Shown here piece by piece: positions 10,266 through 21,230 of a stretch of 64,000 nucleotides of DNA; position 1 is the first letter of the stretch; the number at the start of each line of letters is the position of its first letter. The notes beneath the pieces were generated by a model. That model was given only the letters and a program-made list of their open reading frames with translations, was not told where the DNA came from and made no database searches. This DNA is from Arion vulgaris (lineage: Eukaryota; Mollusca; Gastropoda; Stylommatophora; Arionidae), in NCBI GenBank assembly GCA_020796225.1, contig CM036761.1, positions 37,013,928 to 37,077,927 on the forward strand, in the 5' to 3' direction. The translations under genes and the position numbers were made by a program.

Positions 10266-10963
10266 AGATATACAATATTTGGCGACCACTTGTATGAAGA
10301 CACGACTATTGATGGGTTATCTATACTACGGTTACATACCTTAGAATATAGCTTTATTCTTGTTAGACTGTAAGCTCCAGAAGCAGAGCAAGAAGTGTGT
10401 TTACACCTCAAGGCACAGAAACAATTATTTTGTGTACACTTTGATATCTGCTGAAGGATACTGAGCACTTATGGGTTGGTCCGAAGTGTCTTGATATCGG
10501 TTCAATAACCAATATTTAATAACCGTAGCAGTAATGGCGGAGAGTAGAAATTGTTAGTCTTGGTGGCAGAAATAGCAAATGTGCTAATATTAATAATAGT
10601 ATTTGTGGTAGTGTTGGTAACTTTAGTATCATAAACTAGTAATTCTGTGAATATTAGAAGTAGTTCTAGTACCTGGTGAAGTGGTACTGTTGGTAGTAGT
10701 ACAAGTAGTAATCATGTTGGTTGGAGAAGAAATATTGGAAACATTAGTTGTAGTAGCATTAATATAATAATAATAATGGTGGTAACAGTGGTAGTGGTAA
10801 CTCGTTAAAAAAATAATAGATTTCGTAAAAGCAGTTGTATTGTTAGTGGTTGCAAAAGTAGGAGTACTAGTAGTGTTAGCAGTCTTGGTAGTAATTGCAG
10901 TTATTATTGTTGCCATTGCAATAGTATTGATAAAAATTTTTCTTTGATTTTCCTTGGAACCCT

Positions 10964-11216
10964 TATTCATACCTCGAGGTATATTGTGTAATACGGTGTA
11001 ATGTCTGTATTTTTTATTGAACGTTGGCACGGAATGGGTGATGTGTTCAACATCACGCCGTCCGACTTTTACTTCCCAGTGCTTCTGCTGGTACCTATAT
11101 GAGGCTAGGTCGACCTGAGAGCCCTTATATAACAATATTTCAAGCTGATGTTGGTATGAAATTGAACCCGTACCACTAGATAAGAATCGAGGTCACTAAC
11201 ATCTACACTACTGCAT
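10964..11216 (-). mobile_element. SINE-B, diverged copy (left repeat)
   Basis: Antisense SINE-B: 'tcatacctcgaggtatat', 'gatgtgttcaacatcacg', 'gaggctaggtcgacct' match the copy at 20294-20570. The head on the right is strongly diverged. The same copy recurs at about 15900-16152. Confidence 0.7.
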
Positions 11217-11228
11217 CTATCAATAAAA

Positions 11229-11235
11229 GTGTGTG

Positions 11236-11268
<33 letters not shown>

Positions 11269-11269
11269 A
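11229..11269. repeat. (GT)n microsatellite
   Basis: About 40 bp of GT with one GC interruption; repeated at 16165-16204. Confidence 0.95.
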
Positions 11270-11278
11270 TAAAAATGT

Positions 11279-11505
11279 ATGAAAATCGGGGCATGACGTC
11301 GCCATCAACCACAGTAAACGTGCGGTCGATGTTCTAGGCACCACTTATACGTTCAGTAGTTTTCCTTGCTTTATGAACGATGTAGTCTATTTTTACAGTT
11401 CGAAAAATCAAAATAAACAAATTTTCTTCCAGACTTGCCCACCGTGGGTTTGAACCAGGTACGCTTGGGTTTGTGATTGAGCTCACTATCGCTACAGACA
11501 TATGT
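11279..11505 (-). mobile_element. SINE-E, diverged copy (left repeat)
   Basis: Antisense SINE-E: 'catcaaccacagtaaacg', 'ttctaggcaccacttatacg', and the complement of a B box (gggtttgaaccaggtacg). Recurs in the right repeat at about 16214-16441. Confidence 0.75.
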
Positions 11506-11744
11506 ATATATAAATATACACACAGGGGGAATATTCTCGCAGGCAGAGAGGAGACCCGTTTGGCAATCGTGAAACGGTGTAAGCTTGTCTGGCTCTGACA
11601 ACTAATGAAATGCTGCTCATTATCAGGAACTATTTTACACGGGACAGTTGATGGTGAAAGTTGAAAATGAGGACAGAAACAATTCTTTAATGACAGCATC
11701 AAGAGTTGGTTAGTGTACGATTTCTCCTTTGCTTCTTAGAAAAG

Positions 11745-11947
11745 CTGAAGACAGACAACTATGTATGTAATACAAACTAATGTAATAACATTCACTAAAA
11801 AGGAAAACAATACCAATATCTTTAACGGCAATTATAAATTAAAACAGGTTCAAGATTTTACGTATGTGAGGAGAATATTTTCAGCCAATGTAAGAGTTAA
11901 TAACTAAACTCAAAATATATGCAATAAAACATATCATATCACAGGAC
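11745..11947 (+). mobile_element. LINE-IV piece interrupted by the RTE element
   Basis: Matches the RT-thumb part of LINE-IV at 20590-20790 ('aataacattcactaaaaagg', 'ccaatatctttaacggca'). It stops at the RTE boundary, whereas the right-hand copy continues collinearly past 16884 into more LINE-IV. So the pre-insertion target was an older LINE-IV fragment. Confidence 0.65.
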
Positions 11948-11981
11948 TCCCCATGAGGCCATTACCTTGTAGTGGTGGGGA
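11948..11981 (+). other. Stem-loop at the first base of the RTE element
   Basis: tcccca (11948-11953) pairs with tgggga (11976-11981), and ccattac (11959-11965) pairs with gtagtgg (11969-11975) around a 3-base loop. That is 13 base pairs with a 5-base bulge. The outer stem can be extended to 7 bp as tccccat with gtgggga if the inner stem opens. The stem begins at base 1 of the element. Confidence 0.6.
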
Positions 11982-12289
11982 GGCTTGATGGCTCCAATGA
12001 TACAGTGAGCTATGACGGCGGGAACGTATGTTCCCGGAAGGGTTACCAAGCCGGAAAGGTCACTGAGGAGGGGACAGACGAAGCATGGTCTCCTGGTCCT
12101 CCAGGTTGGGGGTTGGGCTTGGGACTAACGATCCCATCCTTTAAAAAAATTAAAGTTACGGAAACAACAACAAACATACAACCTATCTACGGGCATGAAG
12201 GGCTACCAGAGTCATTGACTCACATGACTGGAAGTGGTGAAAGCCGAAAGGAAGCTACTTTCATGAGGACGGAAGTCCTGAATGCCAAA

Positions 12290-13050
12290 ACCAAGACCAG
12301 AATTGGATGCTGGAATGTAAGAACAATGTACGAAACCGGAAAACTATCACAAATAACAGCAGAAATGAGAAGATATAATCTACATATCCTAGGGTTAAGG
12401 AGAGCAGATGGACAGGAAATGGAAGAAGTACCACTGCAACAGGTGAAACAGTCCTTTTTCTGGACGAGACGATGACCTACACCATGAAGCAGTAGCAGTA
12501 ATCCTAAGAAAGGGCGTGGAAAAGTGTCTGTTAGAATGGAAACCTATCAGCAGCCGCTTGATTAAGATCAGACTAAAGGGAAGCATACAAACATCACAAT
12601 CCTACAATGCTATGCGCCAACTAATGATAGCGAAGATACAAAGAAAGACTCGTACTACGAAAACCTACAAGCAGAATTAGACAAGTCACCATCCCATGAT
12701 GTTATCATTGTTATGGGAGATCTAAATGCGAAGGTCGGACAAGACAACACGCATAGTTATAGAACTATGGGAAAATATGGATGTGGTATGATGAACGAAA
12801 ATGGGGAACGTTTAGTAAACTTCTGCAGCATGAACAATCTCGTTATAGGAGGAACCCTATTTCAACATTTAGATATCCACAAATTAACATGGTATTCCCT
12901 AATGGCAGAGATAAAACCAAATAGACCATATAATGATCAATGGACCCTGGAGACGCTCGCTGCTAGATGTTGTAGTCAAGAGAGGTGCAGATGTTGGTAG
13001 TGACCACCACCTAGTCACAGCTTATGTCAAACTTAAACTAAGAAAAACAG
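12290..13050 (+). pseudogene. RTE endonuclease (APE-like) domain, frameshifted
   Basis: Motifs of apurinic-like LINE endonucleases are in order: GCWNVRTM at 12305-12328, then an altered SESRW-type motif near 12400 (a T is missing), GDLNAKVGQ at about 12716-12742, and SDHHLV at 12999-13016. Such domains nick the target DNA to start target-primed reverse transcription. At least three frameshifts break the frame in this interval, so no continuous protein could be made from the sequence as given. Confidence 0.85.
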
Positions 13051-13639
13051 GACAACAGAAAACTTCCAAAAGAGGTTTGATGTGGATAGACTAAAAGACA
13101 CGGAAGTAAGGGATAAGTTTATAATGCAGATAAAGAACAGATTCCAAGCCCTAGAAAGTAATGAAACTATGGATGAAACTGACAACATAGATAGAACATG
13201 GGACAACATAGCATCTATATATAGCAAGAGCAGTGAAACATGTCTAGGGTACCGCACAAAGAAAAGAAAAGAATGGATAACACCAACAACATGGAAAATA
13301 ATAGACAGCCGAAGAATATTAAAAAGAAATTGTTAGAAGCAAAGTCCGAAAGACTGAAAGCAAGATACCAAGAACAGTACAAAAGCGCAAGTAAAGAAAT
13401 CAAACGGGCTGTGAGAGCCGACAAAAGAATGTATGTTGAAGACCTGGCAGTACAGGCAGAAGAAGCAGCAAAAGTGTGATCAGGGAACAGTGTACAAAAT
13501 TACAAAGCTAATAAGCGGAAACATTACAGAAGATCAAATACTCATAAAGGATAAGAATGGAATACTATTGACAACGGAAAAGGAACAAGAAATACGATGG
13601 ACAGAGCATTTTAAAGAATTACAAACAGACCACCTCCAA

Positions 13640-15193
13640 CGGTAGTAGCAGACATACCAGAACCAACAGAGGAGTTAGAAATTGGCATTGAAACACCCAG
13701 CCAGGATGAGATCATTACAGCAATTAAATCTCTTAAGAATAACAAGGCACCAGGGAATGATAACTTAAACGCAGAACTATTCAAAATAGACCCAGAACTT
13801 GCAGCTAATATATTGCAACCCTTGTTTACTACTATATGGAATGCCCAAATAATACCTGATGCATGGAACAGAGGAGTCATCATCAAGATACCCAAAAGGG
13901 CTCCTTGCCGATTGTAATAATTGGCGTGAATAACACTGCTTTCTGTCCCAAGTAAAATCTTAAGCAAAATCATCGTACAACGTATTACTGACGCTGTGGA
14001 TAAGAAATTGAGAAAGGAACAAGCAGGATTTCGCAGAGGACGGAGCTGTATAGGCCAAATATTTGCTCTTAGAAATATCATAGAACAATGCACAGAATGG
14101 CAAAGCAAACTCTATATCAACTTTGTAGATTTTGAAAAGGCTTTTGATAGCATACACCGCGAAAGTCTATGGCGTATCTTAAGATGGTATGGAATCCCAC
14201 TGTGTTTTATAAATATTATAAAAGCTGCTACAGCAAGTTTGCATGCAGTGTTGAAACTTCAGAACTAAAGTTTGAAGTAAAACAGGCGTGCGACAAGGAT
14301 GTGTTATGTCAGCCCTATTATTCAACACTGTCATAGATTGGGTGATGCGTAAAACAACGGAAGATAAGGCAAGAGGTATTAGATGGACGCTCACAACCAC
14401 TCTGGAAGACCTAGATTTTGCAGATGACATCGCACTCTATCTCATACACATAGAGATATCCAGGAAAAGACCTGCCGCCTTAACCAATATAGTGAGATGG
14501 TTGGGCTGAAAATAAATCAGAAGAAAACTGAAGTAATGACTCTGAACATAGCAACCCCAGCACCAGTCAAACTAGAAGGTAAAACCCTCCGAGATACAAC
14601 CGCTTTCACATACCTTGGAAGTGTTATTAGCAATGAAGGAGGCGCTGGATCTGACATTAAAAACAGACTGAGTAAAGCACGCAGTGCATTCATGACCCTT
14701 CAGACCGCCTGGAAATCTGCCCAATACAGCATCAGAACCAAGACTAGTATCTATAACAGCTGTGTGCTGTCAACTTTGCTGTACGGATCGGAATGCTGGA
14801 GAATGACAGAACAGGATATGTCCAGACTCTCCGCCTTCATACAACTTGTCTGCGAAAAATCTTACGCGTGTACTGGCCGACTACTATCTCGAATCAAGAA
14901 TTGCTTGCACGATGCCAACAAGAGAATATGGGCACTATCATCCGAAGACGACGCTGGAGATGGATTGACATGTGATGCGCATGGAGACTGGCTCCGACAC
15001 GAAAACTGCACTGAGATGGACTCCAGAGGGTAGGCGAAAGCGTGGAAGACCCAAGACAACCTGGAGGAGAACGATAGAGCAAGAGCTGAAGGAAATGAAT
15101 CATAGCTGGAACACAATACAGAGGAAGGCCATGAACAGGGAAGAATGGTGTACGTTTGTTGCTGCCCTAAACGCCAGGGGCGTAACAGGCTAA
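13640..15193 (+). pseudogene. RTE reverse transcriptase and C-terminal domain, frameshifted
   Basis: RT motifs are in order: KNNKAPGNDNL near 13737, QAGFRRGRSC near 14023, motif A FVDFEKAFDSI at 14122-14154, RQGCVMSALLFN from 14291, the catalytic FADD at 14417-14428, and TYLGSVIS near 14616. After the thumb come a WRMTEQD-type segment, the RRWRWI/GHVMRM type block (about 14948-14985), a basic RKRGRPKTTWRR block and the terminus ending LNARGVTG. The active-site aspartates are retained. Frameshifts lie near 13930, 14270, 14440-14500 and 14850-14970. Confidence 0.88.
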
Positions 15194-15197
15194 AGAG

Positions 15198-16171
15198 AGA
15201 TATACAATATTTGGCGACCACTTGTATGAAGACACGACTATTGATGGGTTATCTATACTACGGTTACATACCTTTAGAATATAGCTTTATTCTTGTTAGA
15301 CTGTAAGCCCCAGAAGCAGAGCAAGAAGTGTGTTTACACCTCAAGGCACAGAAACAATTATTTTGTGTACACTTTGATATCTGCTGAAGGATACTGAGCA
15401 CTTATGGGTTGGTCCGAAGTGTCTTGATATCGGTTCAATAACCAATATTTAATAACCGTAGCAGTAATGGCGGAGAGTAGAAATTGTTAGTCTTGGTGGC
15501 AGAAATAGCAAATGTGCTAATATTAATAATAGTATTTGTGGTAGTGTTGGTAACTTTAGTATCATAAACTAGTAATTCTGTGAATATTAGAAGTAGTTCT
15601 AGTACCTGGTGAAGTGGTACTGTTGGTAGTAGTACAAGTAGTAATCATGTTGGTTGGAGAAGAAATATTGGAAACATTAGTTGTAGTAGCATTAATATAA
15701 TAATAATAATGGTGGTAACAGTGGTAGTGGTAACTCGTTAAAAAAATAATAGATTTCGTAAAAGCAGTTGTATTGTTAGTGGTTGCAAAAGTAGGAGTAC
15801 TAGTAGTGTTAGCAGTCTTGGTAGTAATTGCAGTTATTATTGTTGCCATTGCAATAGTATTGATAAAAAATTTTTCTTTTGATTTTCCTTTGGAACCCTT
15901 ATTCATACCTCGAGGTATATTGTGTAATACGGTGTAATGTCTGTATTTTTTATTGAACGTTGGCACGGAATGGGTGATGTGTTCAACATCACGCCGTCCG
16001 ACTTTTACTTCCCAGTGCTTTTGCTGGTACCTATATGAGGCTAGGTCGACCTGAGAGCCCTTATATAACAATATTTCAAGCTGATGTTGGTATGAAATTG
16101 AACCCGTACCACTAGATAAGAATCGAGGTCACTAACATCTACACTACTGCATCTATCAATAAAAGTGTGTG

Positions 16172-16204
<33 letters not shown>

Positions 16205-16884
16205 ATAAAAATGTATGAAAATCGGGGCATGACGTCGCCATCAACCACAGTAAACGTGCGGTCGATGTTCTAGGCACCACTTATACGTTCAGTAGTTTTC
16301 CTTGCTTTATGAACGATGTAGTCTATTTTTACAGTTCGAAAAATCAAAATAAACAAATTTTCTTCCAGACTTGCCCACCGTGGGGTTTGAACCAGGTACG
16401 CTTGGGTTTGTGATTGAGCTCACTATCGCTACAGACATATGTATATATAAATATACACACAGGGGGAATATTCTCGCAGGCAGAGAGGAGACCCGTTTGG
16501 CAATCGTGAAACGGTGTAAGCTTGTCTGGCTCTGACAACTAATGAAATGCTGCTCATTATCAGGAACTATTTTACACGGGACAGTTGATGGTGAAAGTTG
16601 AAAATGAGGACAGAAACAATTCTTTAATGACAGCATCAAGAGTTGGTTAGTGTACGATTTCTCCTTTGCTTCTTAGAAAAGCTGAAGACAGACAACTATG
16701 TATGTAATACAAACTAATGTAATAACATTCACTAAAAAGGAAAACAATACCAATATCTTTAACGGCAATTATAAATTAAAACAGGTTCAAGATTTTACGT
16801 ATGTGAGGAGAATATTTTCAGCCAATGTAAGAGTTAATAACTAAACTCAAAATATATGCAATAAAACATATCATATCACAGGAC
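15198..16884. repeat. Right copy of 1.68-kb direct repeat
   Basis: Same content and order as 10266-11947: degenerate GTA-rich stretch, antisense SINE-B (about 15900-16152), GT run (16165-16204), antisense SINE-E (about 16214-16441), and LINE-IV start. Its left edge abuts the RTE 3' end; its right edge runs on without interruption into the rest of the LINE-IV fragment. Confidence 0.9.
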
Positions 16885-16990
16885 AAACGGTACCAATTAT
16901 CGCATGTCACCATGAACACTAAAATATCATATCACAGGACAAACGGCACCAATTCTCTCATATCACCATGAACACTAACATATCAGAGAG
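16885..16990 (+). mobile_element. LINE-IV piece with a tandem duplication
   Basis: Continues LINE-IV from the right repeat. A block of about 55 bp (atatcatatcacaggacaaa to 'atgaacactaa') occurs twice in a row with a few differences. Confidence 0.6.
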
Positions 16991-17245
16991 CTTCTTCTTT
17001 GATCGCTCTATATCGACCAATTGTTAACCACTCTGTGTAATTTGTATGTGTTGTGAGCCTAAGAGCGATTTACGTTGTGCCAGTTATGCACCTACAAGTA
17101 GGCCAGTACATCCGATTTCTGCGATGCTTTTTATTTACTAGGGTCGCTTCCATAGGTCCTACACTAGTCGCCTCTTACAACAGGCCTTGTATGTCCCAGT
17201 GGTACCATTCTTTGCTGTCCATGCGAGCCCTGGCACTACACAAAC
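16991..17245 (-). mobile_element. R1 repeat, copy 4
   Basis: Antisense full-length R1; the CTT-rich left edge (cttcttcttt) is the complement of the GAA tail. It is inserted within LINE-IV, since LINE-IV homology resumes to its right. Confidence 0.75.
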
Positions 17246-17269
17246 GTATCAGATGATCGTTTTCCAGAT

Positions 17270-17630
17270 AGTATGCAACCAATGCCAAACCTGGACGTTG
17301 ACATCAACCGATAGAAGAAAACTATTCACAACAAAGATGTAGTTTCTACACAGAGTTCTGGGAACACAAAGAAAAGATATGTTTAAAAATGAAGACTTCG
17401 CGAAAAAAATATGTAACTAGCAGTACTGAACTTCATCAAGAAACAATAAATTAAATGGTTTGGCCACATAAGAAAGTTACCAACACACAGTGCACATCAA
17501 AAGACAATGCTTCTCAGAAACAGTTGATGGATACAATGCAGAAAGTTTAAGACAAAAATAACACACCCAATGAAAGACGCCGTGTACGAAAAACACACAA
17601 AAGCCCGTTCTATAATCTATTTTTATCCTG
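17270..17630 (+). mobile_element. LINE-IV 3' part
   Basis: Aligns with 20870-21230: 'gccaaacctgga' followed by 'gatgacatcaa'-like sequence, 'atgaagacttcgcg', 'ctgaacttcatcaagaaaca', 'aaatggtttggccacataag' (reading IKWFGHIRKL) and 'cccgttctata'. Heavily decayed, no open frame. Confidence 0.65.
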
Positions 17631-18093
17631 ACTGTTAGACAAAACAGAATTAGGGAAAGAATAAGAGGAACAGAAGATATGATACCAAGCTTAGATAGAC
17701 CTTCTGCGTCCAGTACTCAACCACAGCCAACTCTAGATAACTAGGCCAGGCAACTGACTAGGGAGTCCCTGACCTAGATCAGAGAAGGGAGCTGGAAAAT
17801 ATAGATGCTTGATAGAACACTGCAAGCATTTTTGCAATTTTACTTAATTTTGTGAGTCTTTGGTTATTTATTGGTGAAAAATATTCATAATATTGATATT
17901 CCTTATTGTTAAACTTAACTTGTTGCATAATATAACTTCGATTTAGCATTTTGTGTTGATTTTTTAATGAATTCGTCTATACACAACAATACTGGAATGC
18001 GAGGTCACGTGGTTGTGGTCTGATTTCCCATAATTCTTACCCGGAGTCCGAAGGCCCATAAGTTTATAGTTGGCTCTGACTCAACCCACCATG
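17631..18093. other. No recognisable feature
   Basis: Unassigned sequence; may include more decayed LINE-IV on its left. Confidence 0.4.
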
Positions 18094-18104
18094 AATAAGT
18101 CAAC

Positions 18105-18356
18105 GGGGGGATCTGTGGCTAAGTGGTTAAGCCCTTTGCCTTGTGAGTCGAAGGTCGTGGGTTCGAGTCCGGACCGCGCCACTCTGTTCACGAGTGCAGT
18201 TTTTCCAGAGACCCTAGGATTGTTGCTGGAGCTACAGAGTTCGTGCTTTGTGCAATACTCTCGGCAGGTGGCGTGCCATTTCTGCAGAGAGGGACCGAGC
18301 CGTATGGGTTAAAACCCGGTGCAATGAAGTCAATCCTTCGGCTTTAAAACCCTTTT
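18105..18356 (+). mobile_element. SINE-C, complete copy with 11-bp target duplication
   Basis: 252 bp. The head is strongly tRNA-like: A box tggctaagtgg and B box gggttcgagtcc, at tRNA spacing (a Pol III promoter). The body includes 'tttttccagagaccctagg' and 'gctacagagttcgtgc'; the tail is ggtgcaatgaagtcaatcct then 'cggctttaaaaccc'. Flanked by aataagtcaac at 18094-18104 and 18357-18367. This is the reference copy for SINE-C in the window. Confidence 0.9.
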
Positions 18357-18784
18357 AATAAGTCAACCAAGTTCTACGTGTGGTCACCTACCTCAGCACT
18401 GGCGAATCAAAGCTTGAAATACGGTCGTGATCTGAGCAAAACATTGCTTTAGCGTGTTTATTTTCATGAAAACTGTCCGAGAATTGTCTGGAGCCTAATG
18501 TTTGTTATGTATAAGAATTGAGAATAATGAATTTTTTTAGTTGTAAGAACCTCCAGAGAAAGCAACGGAAGCAAAGAATATGATCAATAAATAAACATTG
18601 TACATTTCTTTAAACCGAGTCACAGCGCTTTCAACCCAAGGACGAGCCTTCTTTTGGGTATATCAAGGCGTGTTTTGTTCTTGTTGTATAAGAGATTAAA
18701 GCCTCTTTAAGCCTAGTCACAGCGCTTTCAACCTTAGAATAAACCTTTTATTGGTTATCTCAAAGCATGTAGGCAAACAAACGT

Positions 18785-19230
18785 GTAAAAATATGGGTCT
18801 TTGTGGCATAGAGGTTAAGTGATCGTCTCTCGTGCCAAAGGTACCAGGTTCACCACCTCGTGAAGCCATCGGAATATTTTTCCAGAGATCCATGACCTCA
18901 TTGTAGGTGAGATCGAGTTCCTAGTCCTATCAGAGATGCACGATAAAATATAGGTACCGTGTTCAATCTGAGAAAGTAAAAGAACCCTTCGCATTTCAAA
19001 ATCCAGAAGAGCAGGCTGGAAAGCCGCTGCCCAAGCAAAATTCGTTAGAATAGATTGAAAATAAAATTCCTATAAAAATATCTTCACCATCTTTAAAATT
19101 ACATCGGGGACCATCGCCAGTGCTACGGAGCTCGTGCACTACAGTTGAAATCTTCCTGTGTAAGAAAGAGATCGGAGCACACATGGTTACTTACCGAAGT
19201 GCAATGATGATGGTCCTATCAATCAATCAA
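18785..19230 (+). mobile_element. SINE-F, long copy with tRNA-like head
   Basis: About 445 bp. The head has an A-box-like tggcatagagg and a B-box-like aggttcaccacc. The middle carries 'tttttccagagatcc', 'agaaagtaaaagaaccc' and an 'aagccgctgcccaagcaaaattcgttag' type block; the 3' part has gctacggagctcgtgcacta and ends in caatcaatcaa. Its length is large for a SINE and suggests a composite. Confidence 0.7.
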
Positions 19231-20280
19231 ACATGAAAATAAGAATCATCTCCTTGTGGAGAATCCAATAGTATATCATAACATGTAAGTCTACTATTTC
19301 AGTTACTAAAGTGAAAGCGGATGTAGAGAAAGAATGAAGATTTAGTGTATTAATTCGACATTGTTCAAAATGGTCAAGTTACCGGAAACACTACAACCAG
19401 CTGCAAATTTCAAAAGTTGAAATAAAACACACGCACGATCCGTGACTCACAAATTTCGCACCAGATTACATGTGTAATCGGCCATTACAAATGTGATTTC
19501 TGGAGAAGACCTTTTATCGAGCAGTACGTTTATGCCCTCTCTCTCTCCCTCGCTATCTTTCTGCTTGTGTCTCGTTGTGCTTTTCAGGATTCATTAATTT
19601 CATTATATTGATTTTTATGTTTGTAAATTCTTAATTCACGAATCGAAATTTTGATATTTCATTATTGCTTCGTTTTCTATTTTTCTAATTTGATAATTTC
19701 TTTCTTTTTGTGTACTTCGCTCTCTCTTTCTCTCTCTCTTTCTCTATCTCTTCTCTTTCTCTTCTGTTCCTCTTATCTCTTCATCATAATAATTCCGTGG
19801 GATCTGAATTAGCATTTCCTTATGCACGCTTAGAACTCACAATTATATATTTCCTGTCCCTACTACTTCTCTCTATTTCTCTATCTCTCTCGTTGTGCTT
19901 TATTTTTATCTTCTTCCCTTTGATATCAGATGGCACATAATTTTATATTTTTTTGCATTTATAATCTAACAAGAAAATGACAGCAATAAAATAATATTTG
20001 AAGCTGTGATCAGCATCTCTGGAGAGATATCAACTACAGTTAACATGACAAATGCATACAGATGTGCACACAGTTCAAACATGCTTGAAACAGCAACTAA
20101 TAGTTGTACATTGAATATTTATTTCAAATCTCTTCTAGATGAAGGAACAAAGATACAAAGCAACACACGTCTAAACAAACATAGAAATAGTAATCTGTAA
20201 GCTTTTACCGTGAAAAATTTCACAACTTTTCTATAGCAAACAGAATTAGATGAATTAAACTGTGATGTTTAATATTAGGT
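19231..20280. other. Unassigned; CT-rich tracts
   Basis: Contains pyrimidine tracts at 19535-19555, 19718-19760 and 19860-19895. Weak frames at 19710-19940 and 20006-20200 look like translated low-complexity or chance sequence. Confidence 0.4.
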
Positions 20281-20293
20281 AATGTTTGGTTAT

Positions 20294-20570
20294 AAAAAAG
20301 TAAAAAGTAGAAAAACGTGAACCCTTTCATACCTCGTGGTATATAGGTCAATACAGTGTTAGCCTGTATTTTCATTGACCGTCGGTGATGTGATCAGCAT
20401 CACGCCGGCCGCCTTTTACTTTCCCAGAGCATGTCTGGTACCCAGTTGAGGCTGGGTCGACCTGGACATGCCATCGTGGTCGGAAAAATTCCACGCACAT
20501 TGCGGGAGCTGAACCCAGACCAGCAGCCTTGCGAAGCGAGTTCACTAACAACTACGCTACAGCGGCTCAC
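20294..20570 (-). mobile_element. SINE-B, complete copy with 13-bp target duplication
   Basis: 277 bp on the minus strand: head beginning gtgagccgctgtagcgtagt, B-box-like gggttcagctccc, body with gtcgacccagcctcaactgg and catcacc-gacggtcaatg, end with taccacgaggtatgaaaggg and an A-rich tail. Flanked by aatgtttggttat at 20281-20293 and 20571-20583. Confidence 0.9.
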
Positions 20571-20583
20571 AATGTTTGGTTAT

Positions 20584-21230
20584 GATTAATGTATAATATG
20601 AACATGAAAAGTAATGACATTCGCTAGAGAGGAAAATGTCACCAATATTTCCAACGACAAACATCCATTAAACAAGTCAAAGACTTTCCATACCTAGAGA
20701 GCATTTTTTTCCAGAAAAACGGAAGTATAACTAACTAACTAAATCCACCATAAATGAAATAAAGCAAATCAAATAATAGGACAAATGGTGCCAATTTTGA
20801 AATGCAAACATGTCACCATGAACACCAAAAGAGCATTGTTTAACACAATGTGTCTCCCAACATTATGTTAGCAGAGCCAAACCTGGATGATGACATCAAG
20901 TGATTGAAGGAAACTAGTCACAATAGAGATGAAGTGTCTACGCAGAAAGCTGGGAGTATCAAGGAGATAACGGTTTAGAAATGAAGACATCAGGAAAAAG
21001 TGAGTACAACATCAGTACTGAACTTCATCAAGAAACAACAAATTAAATGGTTAGAACACATAAGTAGATTATCAACAAACATTGCGCCTTAAAGAGCAAT
21101 GTCACTCCCATACAGTGAGTTCGCAGCAAAAGGCCGTCTCAGGTAGATGCAAAAGGTGGATCTCAGAGATAGAGGAGACGAAAAAAATCATTTATGAAGC
21201 ACACACAAAAATCCGTTCTATAGCCATATG
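20584..21230 (+). mobile_element. LINE-IV fragment, longest copy
   Basis: Begins in the RT thumb region ('agtaatgacattcgctagag') and continues through a TQTQ/CEAW-like region, 'atgaagtgtctacgcagaaa' (MKCLRRK), 'aacttcatcaagaaacaaca' and a decayed terminal block. The frame is broken throughout. SINE-B lies at its left edge. Confidence 0.65.

Larger units (their letters stand above)
10266..11947. repeat. Left copy of 1.68-kb direct repeat flanking the RTE element
   Basis: 1682 bp that recur at 15198-16884 with, by eye, about five one-base indels (mostly homopolymer) and at least two substitutions. The left end joins the GTA array without a break; the right end stops exactly where the RTE element starts. 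It contains a degenerate GTA-rich stretch (10530-10940), an antisense SINE-B, a GT run, an antisense SINE-E and the beginning of a LINE-IV fragment. The arrangement is that of a target-site duplication, though an extraordinarily long one. Confidence 0.9.
11948..15197 (+). mobile_element. Full-length RTE-type non-LTR retrotransposon
   Basis: 3250 bp, the size expected of a complete RTE element. In order: a structured GC-richer leader of about 300 bp, an APE-type endonuclease domain (about 12290-13020), a linker, a reverse transcriptase (about 13640-14640) and a C-terminal basic domain ending at a TAA (15191-15193). Only four bases follow the stop, in keeping with the very short 3' ends typical of RTE. 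The frame is broken at several places. At least two breaks are a missing T (near 12402, and in the T run at about 12452-12458), so some may be assembly errors. Both ends are defined by the flanking 1.68-kb repeat. RTE assignment rests on domain order, size and RT/endonuclease motifs. Confidence 0.85.

Noticed and set aside
9830..10468. 212-codon minus frame and overlapping frames with runs of Thr, Leu or Tyr
   Set aside because: All frames cross the GTA microsatellite; residue runs simply reflect the trinucleotide.
10629..11135. 168-codon minus frame duplicated at 15562-16071, suggesting a conserved duplicated gene
   Set aside because: The frame is Thr/Asn-rich because it crosses degenerate GTA-type sequence and a SINE-B; its duplication follows from the 1.68-kb repeat.
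18105..18180. A functional tRNA gene
   Set aside because: Good A and B boxes, but it is the head of a 252-bp SINE bounded by target duplications, and the cloverleaf is imperfect.
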